DNA of 64,000 nt from Proteobacteria bacterium UBA5122 (lineage in GTDB: Bacteria; Pseudomonadota; Gammaproteobacteria; Tenderiales; Tenderiaceae). The notes beneath the pieces were generated by a model, which was not told the DNA's origin, did no database searches, and saw nothing but the letters and a program-made list of their open reading frames with translations. This document shows, in pieces, positions 16,535-25,612 of the stretch. Numbering within the stretch: the stretch's first letter is position 1; each line of letters starts with the position of its first letter. The position numbers and the translations under genes were made by a program. The DNA lies in contig DHYU01000050.1 in the NCBI GenBank assembly GCA_002415485.1, positions 21,472-85,471 of the forward strand, given 5' to 3'.

Positions 16535-17386
16535 CTAATTGCATATTTCGTCCAGAGTCCCACCATCCTTTAATGCCAGGACAAAACTTTCCACATCGAG
16601 CAATGCAAACATCTCTTCTTTCACTGTCCCGGCCAACCAGGGTCGACTCTCAAATCTGGCCTCGCGCCATTTCACCTTTTCTGCAGAGGTTTTTAAAACA
16701 TCCTCCACATTGTCGCAGGCCAGTCCCCACTCCCCATCACCGACCAATACAATATGCGTGAACTGCGGACGTTCCGATAGTGACATTCGCGCCTTGTGAT
16801 GCTTGGGGATCACAAAACGAGCAAGATCGATCACCTTCACTTGTTTGCCGCGGACGGGCAACAAACCGATAAACCAGTCTTCATGCCCTGGGACGGAGGT
16901 GATCTCATCCGACCAATGAATAATCCCATTCAGTTTTACCAGCGGCACGGCCAGCTTCAAGAAACCAGCGACCTGAAACACCAAACTCTCGAACTCACCC
17001 TGCGCCCACTCGGGGACCACTGCTTGAGCTTGAGCTGGAACAGGTGCAGGGACAGATTCGGCCAACACCGGCTCTGACACCACTGTTTCCTGCACCACAT
17101 CCACCACATCGACAGGTGGTTCAACTTCAAGCACCGTCTCGGTTTTGGCCTCGACCTGCGGTTCAACAGCTACCACTGGTACTGGCTCAGGCGTGGTGAC
17201 AAGTGGAGCCGGTGTGACGACAACCGGAATTTCAGTCACGGTTTCGACGCGAGACTCAACTTCTTGCTCAACATCCTGTTCAGTCTCCAGCTGTAAGTCT
17301 TCGAACAGCAGCGAATCGATATATACCTTGAGCGCCAGATCCTGCTCAATGACCGCCGTCGGTTTTACAGATCGCTTAGTCATCAT
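16535..17386 (-). CDS. parP: Array-positioning protein ParP (CheW-like domain)
   Basis: A 283-residue protein with a short conserved N-terminal segment (KVYIDSLLFEDLQ) and a long Pro/Val/Glu-rich linker (about residues 35-130). Its C-terminal CheW-like domain (about residues 135-283) has WFIGLLPVRGKQVKVIDLARF and WGLACDNVEDVL. Its place, one base after parC and before cheW, is that of ParP. ParP binds ParC and inserts into the CheA/receptor lattice to hold arrays at the pole (known in Vibrio). Assignment rests on architecture plus context. Confidence 0.85.
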   Translation of the reverse strand: MMTKRSVKPTAVIEQDLALKVYIDSLLFEDLQLETEQDVEQEVESRVETVTEIPVVVTPAPLVTTPEPVPVVAVEPQVEAKTETVLEVEPPVDVVDVVQETVVSEPVLAESVPAPVPAQAQAVVPEWAQGEFESLVFQVAGFLKLAVPLVKLNGIIHWSDEITSVPGHEDWFIGLLPVRGKQVKVIDLARFVIPKHHKARMSLSERPQFTHIVLVGDGEWGLACDNVEDVLKTSAEKVKWREARFESRPWLAGTVKEEMFALLDVESFVLALKDGGTLDEICN

Positions 17387-18169
17387 CTACAGCCCCACTG
17401 CCTGCTGTCCGATATCACGCGCCAGAAAATCATTCAACAAACGACTATAGGCGATGACACCTCGTGAATGCGGCGCACTCATCGGCAACGGAATGCCTTC
17501 GCGACTGGCCTCGCGGAATTGGGTGTCTACCGGAATGGCCGAGCCCCACAGTTCAGGACCATAGCGGTCACGCAGCTGACGCAGCGCTTGAGTCGACGCA
17601 CGGGTGCGCCGATCAAACAAGGTTGGCAAAATTGTATAAGGCAGCGGCGTTTTGCGCGAACGCGTGATCATGACCAGGGTTCGCACCATACGCTCCAGGC
17701 CCTTCAACGCCAGAAACTCGGTCTGGGTTGGAATCAGCAAATGATCACATGCCGCTAATGCATTGACCATCAACACGCCCAACATTGGCGGGCAATCTAT
17801 CAAGGCAAAATCATACCGTGATGACAGTCGCGTCAGTCCCTGTTTCAGCACTAGCCCCATCCCGCTCTGACTACCAAGCTGACGATCCAGGGTTGCCAAG
17901 GCCATAGAGGCCGGTAGCAATTCGATATTTTCGAAGCGTGTCGGTCTCACCAAACGTGCAGGATCACACTGGCGGTTCTCAAATAGTGTGTAGACACTGG
18001 TTTCTAACTCATCCGGGCTATAGCGGAAATACGCCGTTAACGAACCATGCGGATCAGTATCGACCAGCAACACTCGATAACCACGCATCGCCAGCAACCC
18101 ACCCAGGGTGACAGTCGATGTCGTTTTACCGACCCCACCTTTTTGATTGGCGACAGCCCAGACCTTCAT
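17387..18169 (-). CDS. parC: ParA-type ATPase ParC for polar chemotaxis arrays
   Basis: A 260-residue MinD/ParA-family ATPase. The deviant Walker A NQKGGVGKTT is at about residues 8-17, followed by LLVDTDPHGS (Walker A') and DFALIDCPP (Walker B). It is adjacent to parP and cheW and overlaps motD by 4 bases (ATGA). In Vibrio and Pseudomonas relatives this protein directs the polar localisation and inheritance of chemosensory arrays. It is not the topoisomerase ParC, which shares the name. Confidence 0.88.
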   Translation of the reverse strand: MKVWAVANQKGGVGKTTSTVTLGGLLAMRGYRVLLVDTDPHGSLTAYFRYSPDELETSVYTLFENRQCDPARLVRPTRFENIELLPASMALATLDRQLGSQSGMGLVLKQGLTRLSSRYDFALIDCPPMLGVLMVNALAACDHLLIPTQTEFLALKGLERMVRTLVMITRSRKTPLPYTILPTLFDRRTRASTQALRQLRDRYGPELWGSAIPVDTQFREASREGIPLPMSAPHSRGVIAYSRLLNDFLARDIGQQAVGL

Positions 18170-19233
18170 TGCTGTCCCTCCTGGTTACCTAGAGGACGAA
18201 TGCCGGGAAAATTCAATCCCTCGATCACCCGATCGAAGCGACCGTCGGGCGCACGTTGTTCCTCTGAATCTTTAACCGTATCACGCAAACGCAAGGGCAA
18301 GGCGGGATCATCTTCGCCTTGTTTTAAGGCCGCATCAGCACCGGCCAGCGGGTCCTCGGCAGGGGCGTCAAGATTGATATTGGATTTGGGCAACTCTGTC
18401 TCGACGGCATCTTCGTCTGGCCGTTCAAACTGACGTTCGGCATCCTTGGAGAGAATCAACACGACCACACGACGATTGCGCAGGCGTCCATCTTCGGTAT
18501 CGTTAGTCGCAATAGGACGATGCTCGCCATAACCAATGGCCGCCATGCGTGTGGGATCTACGCCTTCATCAGAGAACAGATGTACCACGCTCGCCGCCCG
18601 CCCGGCAGACAACTCCCAATTGGACGGGAAGGTGGCGGTATTGATAGGCAAGTTGTCGGTAAAGCCTTCGACTTTGATCGTATTATCAAAATCCCGCACG
18701 ATACGTGCCATCTGCGACAATACGGGCACCGCCTGAGGCTGTAGCAATGCGGTGCCACTGGCAAACAGAATCTTGGTGTTGATTTCGACTTCCAGCCAAT
18801 CCTTGGCACGACGCACCTTAATCACGTCCTGCGCAATCAGCCCCGATAAAGCGCGCTCCATTTCATCAGCGATCTTTTTCATTTTGAGGCGTTCTTTGGC
18901 CTGACCGGAATCCATCCCATCCAAGTTCTTGTGTACCTCTTGTCGTATCGGAACTTGAATCGAATCAACCACGTTTGGGTCTACGCGCGAATGTTGTTTG
19001 ATGTCTTGAGGGGCCTTGATTGCCTGCCCTACCTGAATGGGTTCAAAGGTTTTTGGTGTCGTGTGGAAAGCGGCAATCAGGGATTCAGACAAAACCCTGA
19101 ACTTACCTTCGTTGACGGATGACAGGGCATACATGACCACAAAAAACGCGAACAATAGCGTGATAAAATCGGCATAGGAGACCAACCACCGTTCGTGGTT
19201 TTCGTGCTCTTCATGTTTCTTTTTTCGTCCCAT
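18166..19233 (-). CDS. motD: Flagellar stator protein MotD (MotB-like)
   Basis: A 355-residue stator subunit with a basic N-terminus, one membrane helix containing the proton-carrying Asp22 (SYADFITLLFAFFVVMYAL), a linker, and a periplasmic OmpA-like peptidoglycan-binding domain (GYGEHRPIATND; NRRVVVLIL) near residues 190-265. A long Asp/Pro-rich C-terminal tail follows the OmpA domain. It is separated from motC by a 130-base gap, unusual for a stator pair, and overlaps parC by 4 bases. MotC/MotD is the stator set that supports swarming and motility on viscous media in Pseudomonas. No motAB genes are in this window. Confidence 0.93.
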   Translation of the reverse strand: MGRKKKHEEHENHERWLVSYADFITLLFAFFVVMYALSSVNEGKFRVLSESLIAAFHTTPKTFEPIQVGQAIKAPQDIKQHSRVDPNVVDSIQVPIRQEVHKNLDGMDSGQAKERLKMKKIADEMERALSGLIAQDVIKVRRAKDWLEVEINTKILFASGTALLQPQAVPVLSQMARIVRDFDNTIKVEGFTDNLPINTATFPSNWELSAGRAASVVHLFSDEGVDPTRMAAIGYGEHRPIATNDTEDGRLRNRRVVVLILSKDAERQFERPDEDAVETELPKSNINLDAPAEDPLAGADAALKQGEDDPALPLRLRDTVKDSEEQRAPDGRFDRVIEGLNFPGIRPLGNQEGQQ

Positions 19234-19365
19234 GCCTTCAATCCTAGCAAATGCTTACGCCACAACAGTCAATAAACCGACTCGAATATAGGTAATGCAA
19301 CATTCGTACCGAAAATTGACTCTGGGGTACTCATTCCCCTATTTAGGCTTAGACTGGATAAGCAC

Positions 19366-20106
19366 CTAGTGCAGATACCCCTGCAGTTTGGTTTCGATAT
19401 TACGGGGATTTTCACCTTCGGCGATCGAAATAATGCCTTCGATAATCATCTCGCGGAATTGACTTTGCTGGTGAATGGCGGACTTGAGTTTGTTGGCCAT
19501 CGGCAGGAATATCATATTCGCAAATCCCACACCATATATAGTGGCAACGAAAGCGACGGCTATCCCTGCCCCCAGCTTGCTGGGATCAGCCAGATTACCC
19601 ATTACGTGGATCAACCCCATCACAGCACCGATAATACCTATTGTAGGCGAATACCCACCAAAGGCCTCATACACTTTAGCCGCCTGGGTGTCGAAGTGCT
19701 CACGCACCCCCAGTTCAACTTCTAAAATACCTCGAATGGCATCAGGTTCACTGCCATCTACCAGCAACTGCAAACCTTTTTGCGCAAAGGGGTCTGTTTC
19801 TGATTCGACAAGAGATTCCAGCCCTAGCAAACCTTCTTTACGCGCAATATTACTCCAGCTAATGATTTTATCGATTGCGGCTTGCTGCTCAAGTTTTGGT
19901 GGAACAAATACCCAAGACGTGATTTTCATGCAGCGAAGGAAAACGGGCATGGGAACTTGCACAAACACACAACCAAGCGTTCCGCCGAATACAATCAAGA
20001 AAGCAGTAATCTGCATCAACGAAGAGGTGTGCCCACCTTCGAGTATGTTGCCGCCGATGATGGCGCCAAAGCCGATCAACAGCCCGAGTAAGGTTAAGAT
20101 ATCCAT
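19366..20106 (-). CDS. motC: Flagellar stator protein MotC (MotA-like)
   Basis: A 246-residue MotA-family subunit with four membrane segments, a cytoplasmic loop rich in charged residues (for rotor contact) and the conserved PTIGIIGAVMGLIHVM stretch of helix 3. The N-terminal segment LGLLIGFGAIIGGNILEGG is typical. It is 4 bases downstream of cheB in the main chemotaxis operon. Together with MotD it forms an ion-conducting stator in the inner membrane. Confidence 0.94.
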   Translation of the reverse strand: MDILTLLGLLIGFGAIIGGNILEGGHTSSLMQITAFLIVFGGTLGCVFVQVPMPVFLRCMKITSWVFVPPKLEQQAAIDKIISWSNIARKEGLLGLESLVESETDPFAQKGLQLLVDGSEPDAIRGILEVELGVREHFDTQAAKVYEAFGGYSPTIGIIGAVMGLIHVMGNLADPSKLGAGIAVAFVATIYGVGFANMIFLPMANKLKSAIHQQSQFREMIIEGIISIAEGENPRNIETKLQGYLH

Positions 20107-20110
20107 ATCG

Positions 20111-21172
20111 TCAGACCGCTTCCGTCAATGCTGGACCTACCGTATTCAAGGCAAGAATCCGATCCGCCAATCCGGCCTCGGCAATCGCCGCCGGCATACC
20201 ATATATGACACTTGTTGCCTCATCCTGAGCCCAAACAGTCGCGCCCTGGGCCTTCAACGCCCGCGCACCCTCGCGACCATCTGCCCCCATCCCCGTCAAT
20301 ACCACTGCTAATACATCACCTTTATATACTTCGGAGGCTGAACGAAAGGTAATGTCCACACTTGGCTTATATGTTTGCCCCACCGTCCCGGGATAAACAC
20401 GTAAACTGACGTGACCGCGCGAGCCCGTCAATTCCATTTGAGTCCCCCCCGGAGCCAGATAGGCTGTCCCGGGCTTTAATACATCGCCATCCGCAGCCTC
20501 TTTCACCGAGATCGCAGATAACTTATCCAGACGCTGTGCAAAGGCCGGAGTAAACGACGCCGGCATGTGCTGAATCAACACTATCGGCAGTGGGAAATTT
20601 GCGGGCAACCGTGTTAGCACTTCCTGTAATGCAACAGGCCCTCCGGTTGAGGTGCCTATCGCGACCAAACGGTAGCTACCTTTTGGTTTAGGTGGTGATG
20701 GTGGACGTGGTGGCATTGCCGCTGCTCGCGCACCCGGCTTGGTCGACAATGTGGGCACCGGTTTATGCTTAAGGCCTCGCGCCCCGATCAACCGCACACG
20801 CGCACATAATTGACGCTTCGCCAACTCTTTGTCCTGCGAAATATCGTCCATGTTCTTGGGCAAAAAATCCATCGCGCCAGCCTCTAGCGCGTCCAGCGTG
20901 GCCTGAGCACCTTGCGTGGTCAGCGATGAGAACATCAACACTGGCGTAGGACAACGCTCCATGATCTTACGCACGGCACTGATGCCATCCATCACTGGCA
21001 TTTCAATATCCATCGTGACGACATCTGGTTTTAATTTCACGACTTGTTCGACAGCCTCGCGACCGTCAGCGGCCGCACCGACCACTTCTATTTTTGGATC
21101 GGCATTTAAAATCTCAGTCAAACGACGTCTAAAAAAACCCGAGTCATCAACCACTAAGACTCGCACTGGCAT
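20111..21172 (-). CDS. cheB: Chemotaxis glutamate methylesterase CheB (main system)
   Basis: Response regulator that demethylates and deamidates chemoreceptors. The receiver domain has the acidic pocket (VVDD) and phospho-acceptor Asp55 (TMDIEMP). A Pro-rich linker (about residues 150-170) precedes the methylesterase domain with the Ser (GTSTGGP), His (IQHMP) and Asp (GMGADG) catalytic triad. It is 12 bases downstream of cheA. The main operon has no cheR; the only cheR in the window belongs to the second cluster. Confidence 0.95.
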   Translation of the reverse strand: MPVRVLVVDDSGFFRRRLTEILNADPKIEVVGAAADGREAVEQVVKLKPDVVTMDIEMPVMDGISAVRKIMERCPTPVLMFSSLTTQGAQATLDALEAGAMDFLPKNMDDISQDKELAKRQLCARVRLIGARGLKHKPVPTLSTKPGARAAAMPPRPPSPPKPKGSYRLVAIGTSTGGPVALQEVLTRLPANFPLPIVLIQHMPASFTPAFAQRLDKLSAISVKEAADGDVLKPGTAYLAPGGTQMELTGSRGHVSLRVYPGTVGQTYKPSVDITFRSASEVYKGDVLAVVLTGMGADGREGARALKAQGATVWAQDEATSVIYGMPAAIAEAGLADRILALNTVGPALTEAV

Positions 21173-21184
21173 GAATCACTACTC

Positions 21185-23392
21185 CTACATGCGGCCGCCA
21201 TAGGCCTCCATCAGCCCTGGCATATCTAGAATGAGCGCGATCCCGCCATTGCCTGTGATCGTTGCGCCCGAAATACCCTTTGTCCCTTGCAGCAATGCAC
21301 CGAGGGGTTTGATGACAACCTCCTCCTGTCCCACCAGATTGTCCACCAAACAACCAATATGCTGATTCCCAATCGTAGTGACGACAACATAGCCCTGCCC
21401 TGCAGGCTGCTCCTGATAATGACCGTTCACCAGCCACTTTCCTAGTTTAACCAGAGGAACGGCTTTTTCGCGGATAATCACCACACGTTTACCGTCAACG
21501 GTACTCAGCTTGGCAGAGTCAAGATCAAATATTTCACTCACATTTGCCAGCGGAATGGCAAAAAACTGTTTACCCAACACCACCATCAAGGTAGGCATAA
21601 TGGCGAGCGTCAGCGGCAACTTGATGATAATTCGACTGCCCTTACCCTCAGTCGAGTCGACCTCTACCACACCGTTGAGCTGGGTGATGCGCGTTTTAAC
21701 GACATCCATCCCAACCCCACGACCAGAGACATCAGAAATCTCGGTTTTGGTCGAAAATCCCGGCGCGAAAATCAGGTTATAACAGGCCTTTTCATCCAGA
21801 CGAGCAGCAGATTCTTCATCCAATACCCCTTTTGAAACTGCACTGCGGCGCAAGACATCGGCATTCATGCCTTTGCCATCATCCTCGATGACCAACAGGA
21901 TATGATCCCCTTCCTGTTGCGCAGAGAGTATCACCCTTCCTGTACGCGGCTTGCCCTTAGCTTCACGCTCATCTGGCATTTCAACACCGTGATCCACCGC
22001 ATTGCGCACCAAATGCACCAGTGGGTCGGCCAATGCCTCGACCAGATTTTTATCTAAATCAGTTTCCTCACCGTAGAGTTCTAGCTCTACTTCTTTTTTC
22101 AGGCTACGGGCCAAATCCCGTACCACACGAGGAAAACGGCCAAAGACCTTTTTGATCGGTTGCATACGGGTCTTCATGACCGAGGTTTGCAAATCAGATG
22201 TCACTAGATCGAGATTGGCGATTGCCTTGGCCACTTCTTCATCGGCCATGGTTGTTTTCAATGTCGCCATCCGATTACGCACCAACACCAGCTCACCCAC
22301 CAAGTTCATGATGTCATCTAAGCGTTTGGTATCGACGCGCACTGTCGTCTCAGCCGCTGGCGCCTCTTTGGCAGGGGCCGCTGCCGGTTTCTTTACATCT
22401 GCCACAGGGGCTGGCGCCGGCTCTACCTTAGGCTTGGGCTTGGGGGCCTCTTTTGCTGCAACTGCAGGGGCAGGCTCTACCTTAGGTGGAGGCGATGGTG
22501 CGGCTGCAGCCTTTGGTGCGGCAGCGGGCCGTTCAGCAGGCGGGGTAGTTCGAGCCGCTGCCGTTTTTTTCTTTTCTTCCAGTTCGTCGAGCAGCGCCTC
22601 AAACTCATCATCACTAATTTCATCTGACGTGGGCGCAGCTCCTGTCGCTGCAACTGGTCTATTGGGGGCAGGCTTGGCCTCCTCTTGCCCACTCAACTGA
22701 TCCAGCAGCGCTTCAAATTCTTCATCAGTAATATCATCGCCTTGCTGTGCTGTCGCAGGAGTGGCTGCCACTTTTGCAGGTGAACCATGTAATTCATCCA
22801 GTAACGCTTCAAACTCATCATCAGAGATCTCGTCTCCGGAACCGGTGCTAGCACTGACCTTAGCGGGTGCTGATGGGACGGGAGGAGCCGATGGTTCTTC
22901 AAAAAGGTCATCCACCCCAAAACTGAGTGCCTCATCTGCAGGTGCAATGCCTGGGGCTTCCTCCACCACAGGGGTGGGAGCCGGCGCAGCTCCTCCTGGC
23001 GCTTCACCACGCAGAATAGCCTCTAGGCCACCGATGAGCGCAGGGTCGGCCTCTTCCGGATCAACACCAGAGCGAATACTATCCATCATGTCATTGACGA
23101 CATCCACAACCCGCAGAATGATGTCCATCATTGCCGCGTCTATAGATCTCTCTCCCTGCCGCAACAGGTTAAAAACATCCTCTGCACGGTGACAAACCGT
23201 CACCAAGGCCGTCAGGTTAAGAAACCCAGCCCCGCCTTTAACCGTGTGAAAACCACGAAAGACTGCATTCAGCAGATTGACATCTTCCGGCGTTCGTTCC
23301 AGCTCAACAAGTTGTTCCCCCAACAGCTCGAGGATCTCTCCAGCCTCTAGCAGGAAGTCTTGTAAGATGTCATCACTCAGATCGATTGCCAT
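21185..23392 (-). CDS. cheA: Chemotaxis histidine kinase CheA (main system)
   Basis: A 735-residue hybrid-free CheA. The P1 Hpt domain has the phosphorylated His49 (FRGFHTVKGGAGF). Residues 130-345 are low-complexity Ala/Pro-rich and carry three copies of the motif EISDDEFEALLDEL (starting at residues 188, 220 and 258) in place of an obvious P2 domain. Then follow P3 dimerisation (about 350-410), P4 ATPase (VRNAVDHGVEMP; DDGKGM; GFSTKTEISDVSGRGVGMD) and the P5 CheW-like domain. It phosphorylates CheY and CheB. It is 12 bases after cheZ. Confidence 0.96.
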   Translation of the reverse strand: MAIDLSDDILQDFLLEAGEILELLGEQLVELERTPEDVNLLNAVFRGFHTVKGGAGFLNLTALVTVCHRAEDVFNLLRQGERSIDAAMMDIILRVVDVVNDMMDSIRSGVDPEEADPALIGGLEAILRGEAPGGAAPAPTPVVEEAPGIAPADEALSFGVDDLFEEPSAPPVPSAPAKVSASTGSGDEISDDEFEALLDELHGSPAKVAATPATAQQGDDITDEEFEALLDQLSGQEEAKPAPNRPVAATGAAPTSDEISDDEFEALLDELEEKKKTAAARTTPPAERPAAAPKAAAAPSPPPKVEPAPAVAAKEAPKPKPKVEPAPAPVADVKKPAAAPAKEAPAAETTVRVDTKRLDDIMNLVGELVLVRNRMATLKTTMADEEVAKAIANLDLVTSDLQTSVMKTRMQPIKKVFGRFPRVVRDLARSLKKEVELELYGEETDLDKNLVEALADPLVHLVRNAVDHGVEMPDEREAKGKPRTGRVILSAQQEGDHILLVIEDDGKGMNADVLRRSAVSKGVLDEESAARLDEKACYNLIFAPGFSTKTEISDVSGRGVGMDVVKTRITQLNGVVEVDSTEGKGSRIIIKLPLTLAIMPTLMVVLGKQFFAIPLANVSEIFDLDSAKLSTVDGKRVVIIREKAVPLVKLGKWLVNGHYQEQPAGQGYVVVTTIGNQHIGCLVDNLVGQEEVVIKPLGALLQGTKGISGATITGNGGIALILDMPGLMEAYGGRM
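22574..22831 (-). repeat. Three-fold acidic/hydrophobic peptide repeat inside CheA
   Basis: Codes for EISDDEFEALLDELHG, DITDEEFEALLDQLSG and EISDDEFEALLDELEE, about 35 residues apart, within the Ala/Pro-rich linker of CheA. Confidence 0.9.
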
Positions 23393-23404
23393 AGTGCACC
23401 CGAC

Positions 23405-24145
23405 TTAGAAGCCCAAACTCGATAGCAGGTCATCAACCTCATCCTGCCCTTTCACAATATTTCCTTGATCTATCCCTTCGATTGAAGGCCCTGTCGCCTC
23501 AATGGGATTTACTTCCTTTTTCTCAGGCTGAGCTTTGAGTTTCTGACCAGAAATCCGAATCAAATCGACCAAGCCCGACTCCACATCCTGGACCAGAGTG
23601 ATTACACGACGGATAATCTGTCCAGTCAGGTCCTGGAAGTCCTGTGCCATCATGATATCGGTCAACTTGCTGTTAAATTGGGGCATGGTTTCGCCCATCC
23701 AGTCAAAAAACTGGTCAAGTTCACGACTCAGCTCGCGAAACTCCTCAACAGCCATATCACGGCTACGAAAACGTCCCCAGTCGGCGTGCAGTTTGGCCAT
23801 ACGGGTTTGCAATTCATCGGATAACGGTTGCAACTCCTCAACAGCCCCCAAGGTCTTATCTGCGGCCTGCTCTGTCATGGTGATGACATAATTAAGGCGC
23901 TCCTTGGCATCCGGTATGTCGGTTTCAGCCAGGGTGGTTATTTTGGTATCAATCTGGAAATTAGCCAGGGTGTTATGTAACTCGCGTGTCAGCTTGCCCA
24001 ATTCCTGAAACAACTGACTTTCACGTATCGCAGACAGCGCCTCCAGTGACTCCTGCGCCCCCTGCTCATCCCCCGCTTCCAGGTGTGCTACTAGGCTCCT
24101 GGCGAATTCGAGGCATTGTTCACTGCCGACAAGTGCTTCCGACAT
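23405..24145 (-). CDS. cheZ: Protein phosphatase CheZ
   Basis: Dephosphorylates CheY-P to terminate the motor signal. The 246 residues are mostly long helices forming the four-helix-bundle dimer. The catalytic region contains MMAQDFQDLTGQIIRRVI with the expected Asp/Gln pair. The protein ends with DEVDDLLSSLGF, the amphipathic CheY-binding C-terminal peptide. It sits between cheY and cheA, the standard order in gammaproteobacteria. Confidence 0.95.
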   Translation of the reverse strand: MSEALVGSEQCLEFARSLVAHLEAGDEQGAQESLEALSAIRESQLFQELGKLTRELHNTLANFQIDTKITTLAETDIPDAKERLNYVITMTEQAADKTLGAVEELQPLSDELQTRMAKLHADWGRFRSRDMAVEEFRELSRELDQFFDWMGETMPQFNSKLTDIMMAQDFQDLTGQIIRRVITLVQDVESGLVDLIRISGQKLKAQPEKKEVNPIEATGPSIEGIDQGNIVKGQDEVDDLLSSLGF

Positions 24146-24178
24146 TTTGTTCCCTCAAACTTATTCAACAACCGATAC

Positions 24179-24571
24179 TTAACCGCCAGCTTCTATGCGC
24201 TCAAAAATCTTATCGATTTTTTCCTTCAAAGTGCCCGCGGTAAACGGTTTGACGATGTAGCCGTTGACACCTGCCTGGGCGGCCTCAACGATCTGCTCGC
24301 GCTTCGCCTCTGCCGTCACCATCAGCACCGGCAACTTGCATAGACGCTCATCAGCCCGAACTGCCTTCAGCAGATCGATTCCCTGCATACCCGGCATATT
24401 CCAATCCGTTACCAGGAAATCGAAATTGCCTGACTGCAACATCGGCAACGCGGTCAAGCCATCATCGGCCTCCGACGTATTGTTGAATCCCAAATCACGC
24501 AATAAATTTTTGATAATCCGCCTCATCGTCGAAAAATCATCAACGATCAGGATTTTCATGTTCTTATCCAA
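24179..24571 (-). CDS. cheY: Chemotaxis response regulator CheY (main system)
   Basis: Single-domain receiver that, once phosphorylated, binds FliM and reverses the motor. With the TTG start proposed here it has 130 residues. The acidic pair is Asp11/Asp12, the phospho-acceptor Asp56 (VTDWNMPGM), the Thr is in LMVTAEA and the Lys in VKPFTA. The TTG at 24571 is seven bases after GGAGG, whereas the ATG at 24559 is 19 bases from it. The TTG also restores the N-terminal length of enteric CheY (Asp57 there). Starting at the ATG would give 126 residues and remains possible. Confidence 0.93.
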   Translation of the reverse strand: MDKNMKILIVDDFSTMRRIIKNLLRDLGFNNTSEADDGLTALPMLQSGNFDFLVTDWNMPGMQGIDLLKAVRADERLCKLPVLMVTAEAKREQIVEAAQAGVNGYIVKPFTAGTLKEKIDKIFERIEAGG

Positions 24572-24844
24572 ACCAGAAACCTCCGTGCTAGCAAGACGAC
24601 TCCGTGACTGCATATCCCTTACTATTTTCGGGCAAGTAGTTAGTGAGCAATCCACCCATTATTACTATCTGCAGTTTAGAAAAAATATTTAGGAATCTCG
24701 TGTTGATTTTTGTACAAAAAAGATATGTGAATCAAAATTTTCCAATTCACATGGCAGCAATGTGCATTTGCCACCCAATCAGCAAATCACCACAAAATAT
24801 TAAGGAAATTGAGCGCCGCCGATATCCATACCGGCAGCCTGCTC

Positions 24845-25591
24845 TTAAGACTCTGACCGTCCGGTCCACTGTCCCAGGCGCGCCTGCAAACGAATCAACG
24901 CCTGACTGTGGATCTGGCTCACACGAGACTCGCTAACCCCCAAAACAGCTCCAATCTCACGCAAATTCAGTTCTTCGTCATAATAGAGCGTCATAACCAG
25001 ACGTTCGCGCTCTGGCAACCCGGCAATGGCCTCCGCCAGGGATCGTTTGAAATCTTCTTTTTGCAAACCGTCGAATGGAGTCGAGGCATGATCTGACAAC
25101 GAAGTCGCGACTGCCTCATCATCGGAACCTAGATCATCGAAACTCAACATCAGGTAACCACTGGCAGATTGCAGGGTCTGATGATACTCCTCAAGACTCA
25201 TTTCCAGGGCCTCGGCGACTTCGTTGTCACGCGCATCACGCCCTTTCATGTTCTCGATTTGACGGACCGCCTCAGCAACTTTACGTGCCTTGCGGTGCAC
25301 TGAACGTGGCGCCCAGTCGTTTTTACGGATTTCATCGAGCATGGCACCACGGACACGGATGCCAGCGTAGGTTTCAAAGCTGGCGCCCTGCTTGGCATCA
25401 TAATTTCGAGCGGCCTCCAGTAAACCAATCATGCCTGCTTGAATCAGGTCATCTGCCTGCACGCTGGGCGGCAATCGACACATCAGGTGGTAAGCAATAC
25501 GCTTAACCAGCGGCGCATGCTGTGTAACCAGATCATCTTTGTTGTCTTTTTTCGTTGACTGCATATCACTAAACATCGCGAGTCCATTCAT
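24845..25591 (-). CDS. fliA: RNA polymerase sigma factor FliA (sigma-28)
   Basis: Flagellar sigma factor for late genes (flagellin, chemotaxis). The 248 residues show region 2 (APLVKRIAYHL; DLIQAGMIGLLEAARNYD), region 3 (ETYAGIRVRGAMLDEIRKNDW) and region 4 with its helix-turn-helix (EIGAVLGVSESRVSQIHSQA). It is at the end of flhF-flhG-fliA, as in other polar flagellates. A 273-base gap separates it from cheY. Targets visible in this window include fliC and the second chemotaxis cluster. Its anti-sigma factor FlgM is not in the window. Confidence 0.96.
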   Translation of the reverse strand: MNGLAMFSDMQSTKKDNKDDLVTQHAPLVKRIAYHLMCRLPPSVQADDLIQAGMIGLLEAARNYDAKQGASFETYAGIRVRGAMLDEIRKNDWAPRSVHRKARKVAEAVRQIENMKGRDARDNEVAEALEMSLEEYHQTLQSASGYLMLSFDDLGSDDEAVATSLSDHASTPFDGLQKEDFKRSLAEAIAGLPERERLVMTLYYDEELNLREIGAVLGVSESRVSQIHSQALIRLQARLGQWTGRSES

Positions 25592-25612
25592 CTTTGCGGC
25601 CCCCTGGCATTA

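Noticed and set aside
19324..19339. GGGG ... CCCC hairpin between motC and motD as a terminator
   Set aside because: Only a 4-bp stem and no T-run in either direction.
24756..24773. Sigma-54-like TGGCA ... TTGCT on the minus strand upstream of cheY
   Set aside because: The GG to GC spacing is 12 bases, not the invariant 10, so it should not function.
24812..24834. GCCGATAT with TAAG upstream, plus strand, next to fliA
   Set aside because: The spacing is 13 rather than 15 and it points away from any gene, so a sigma-28 promoter is unlikely.
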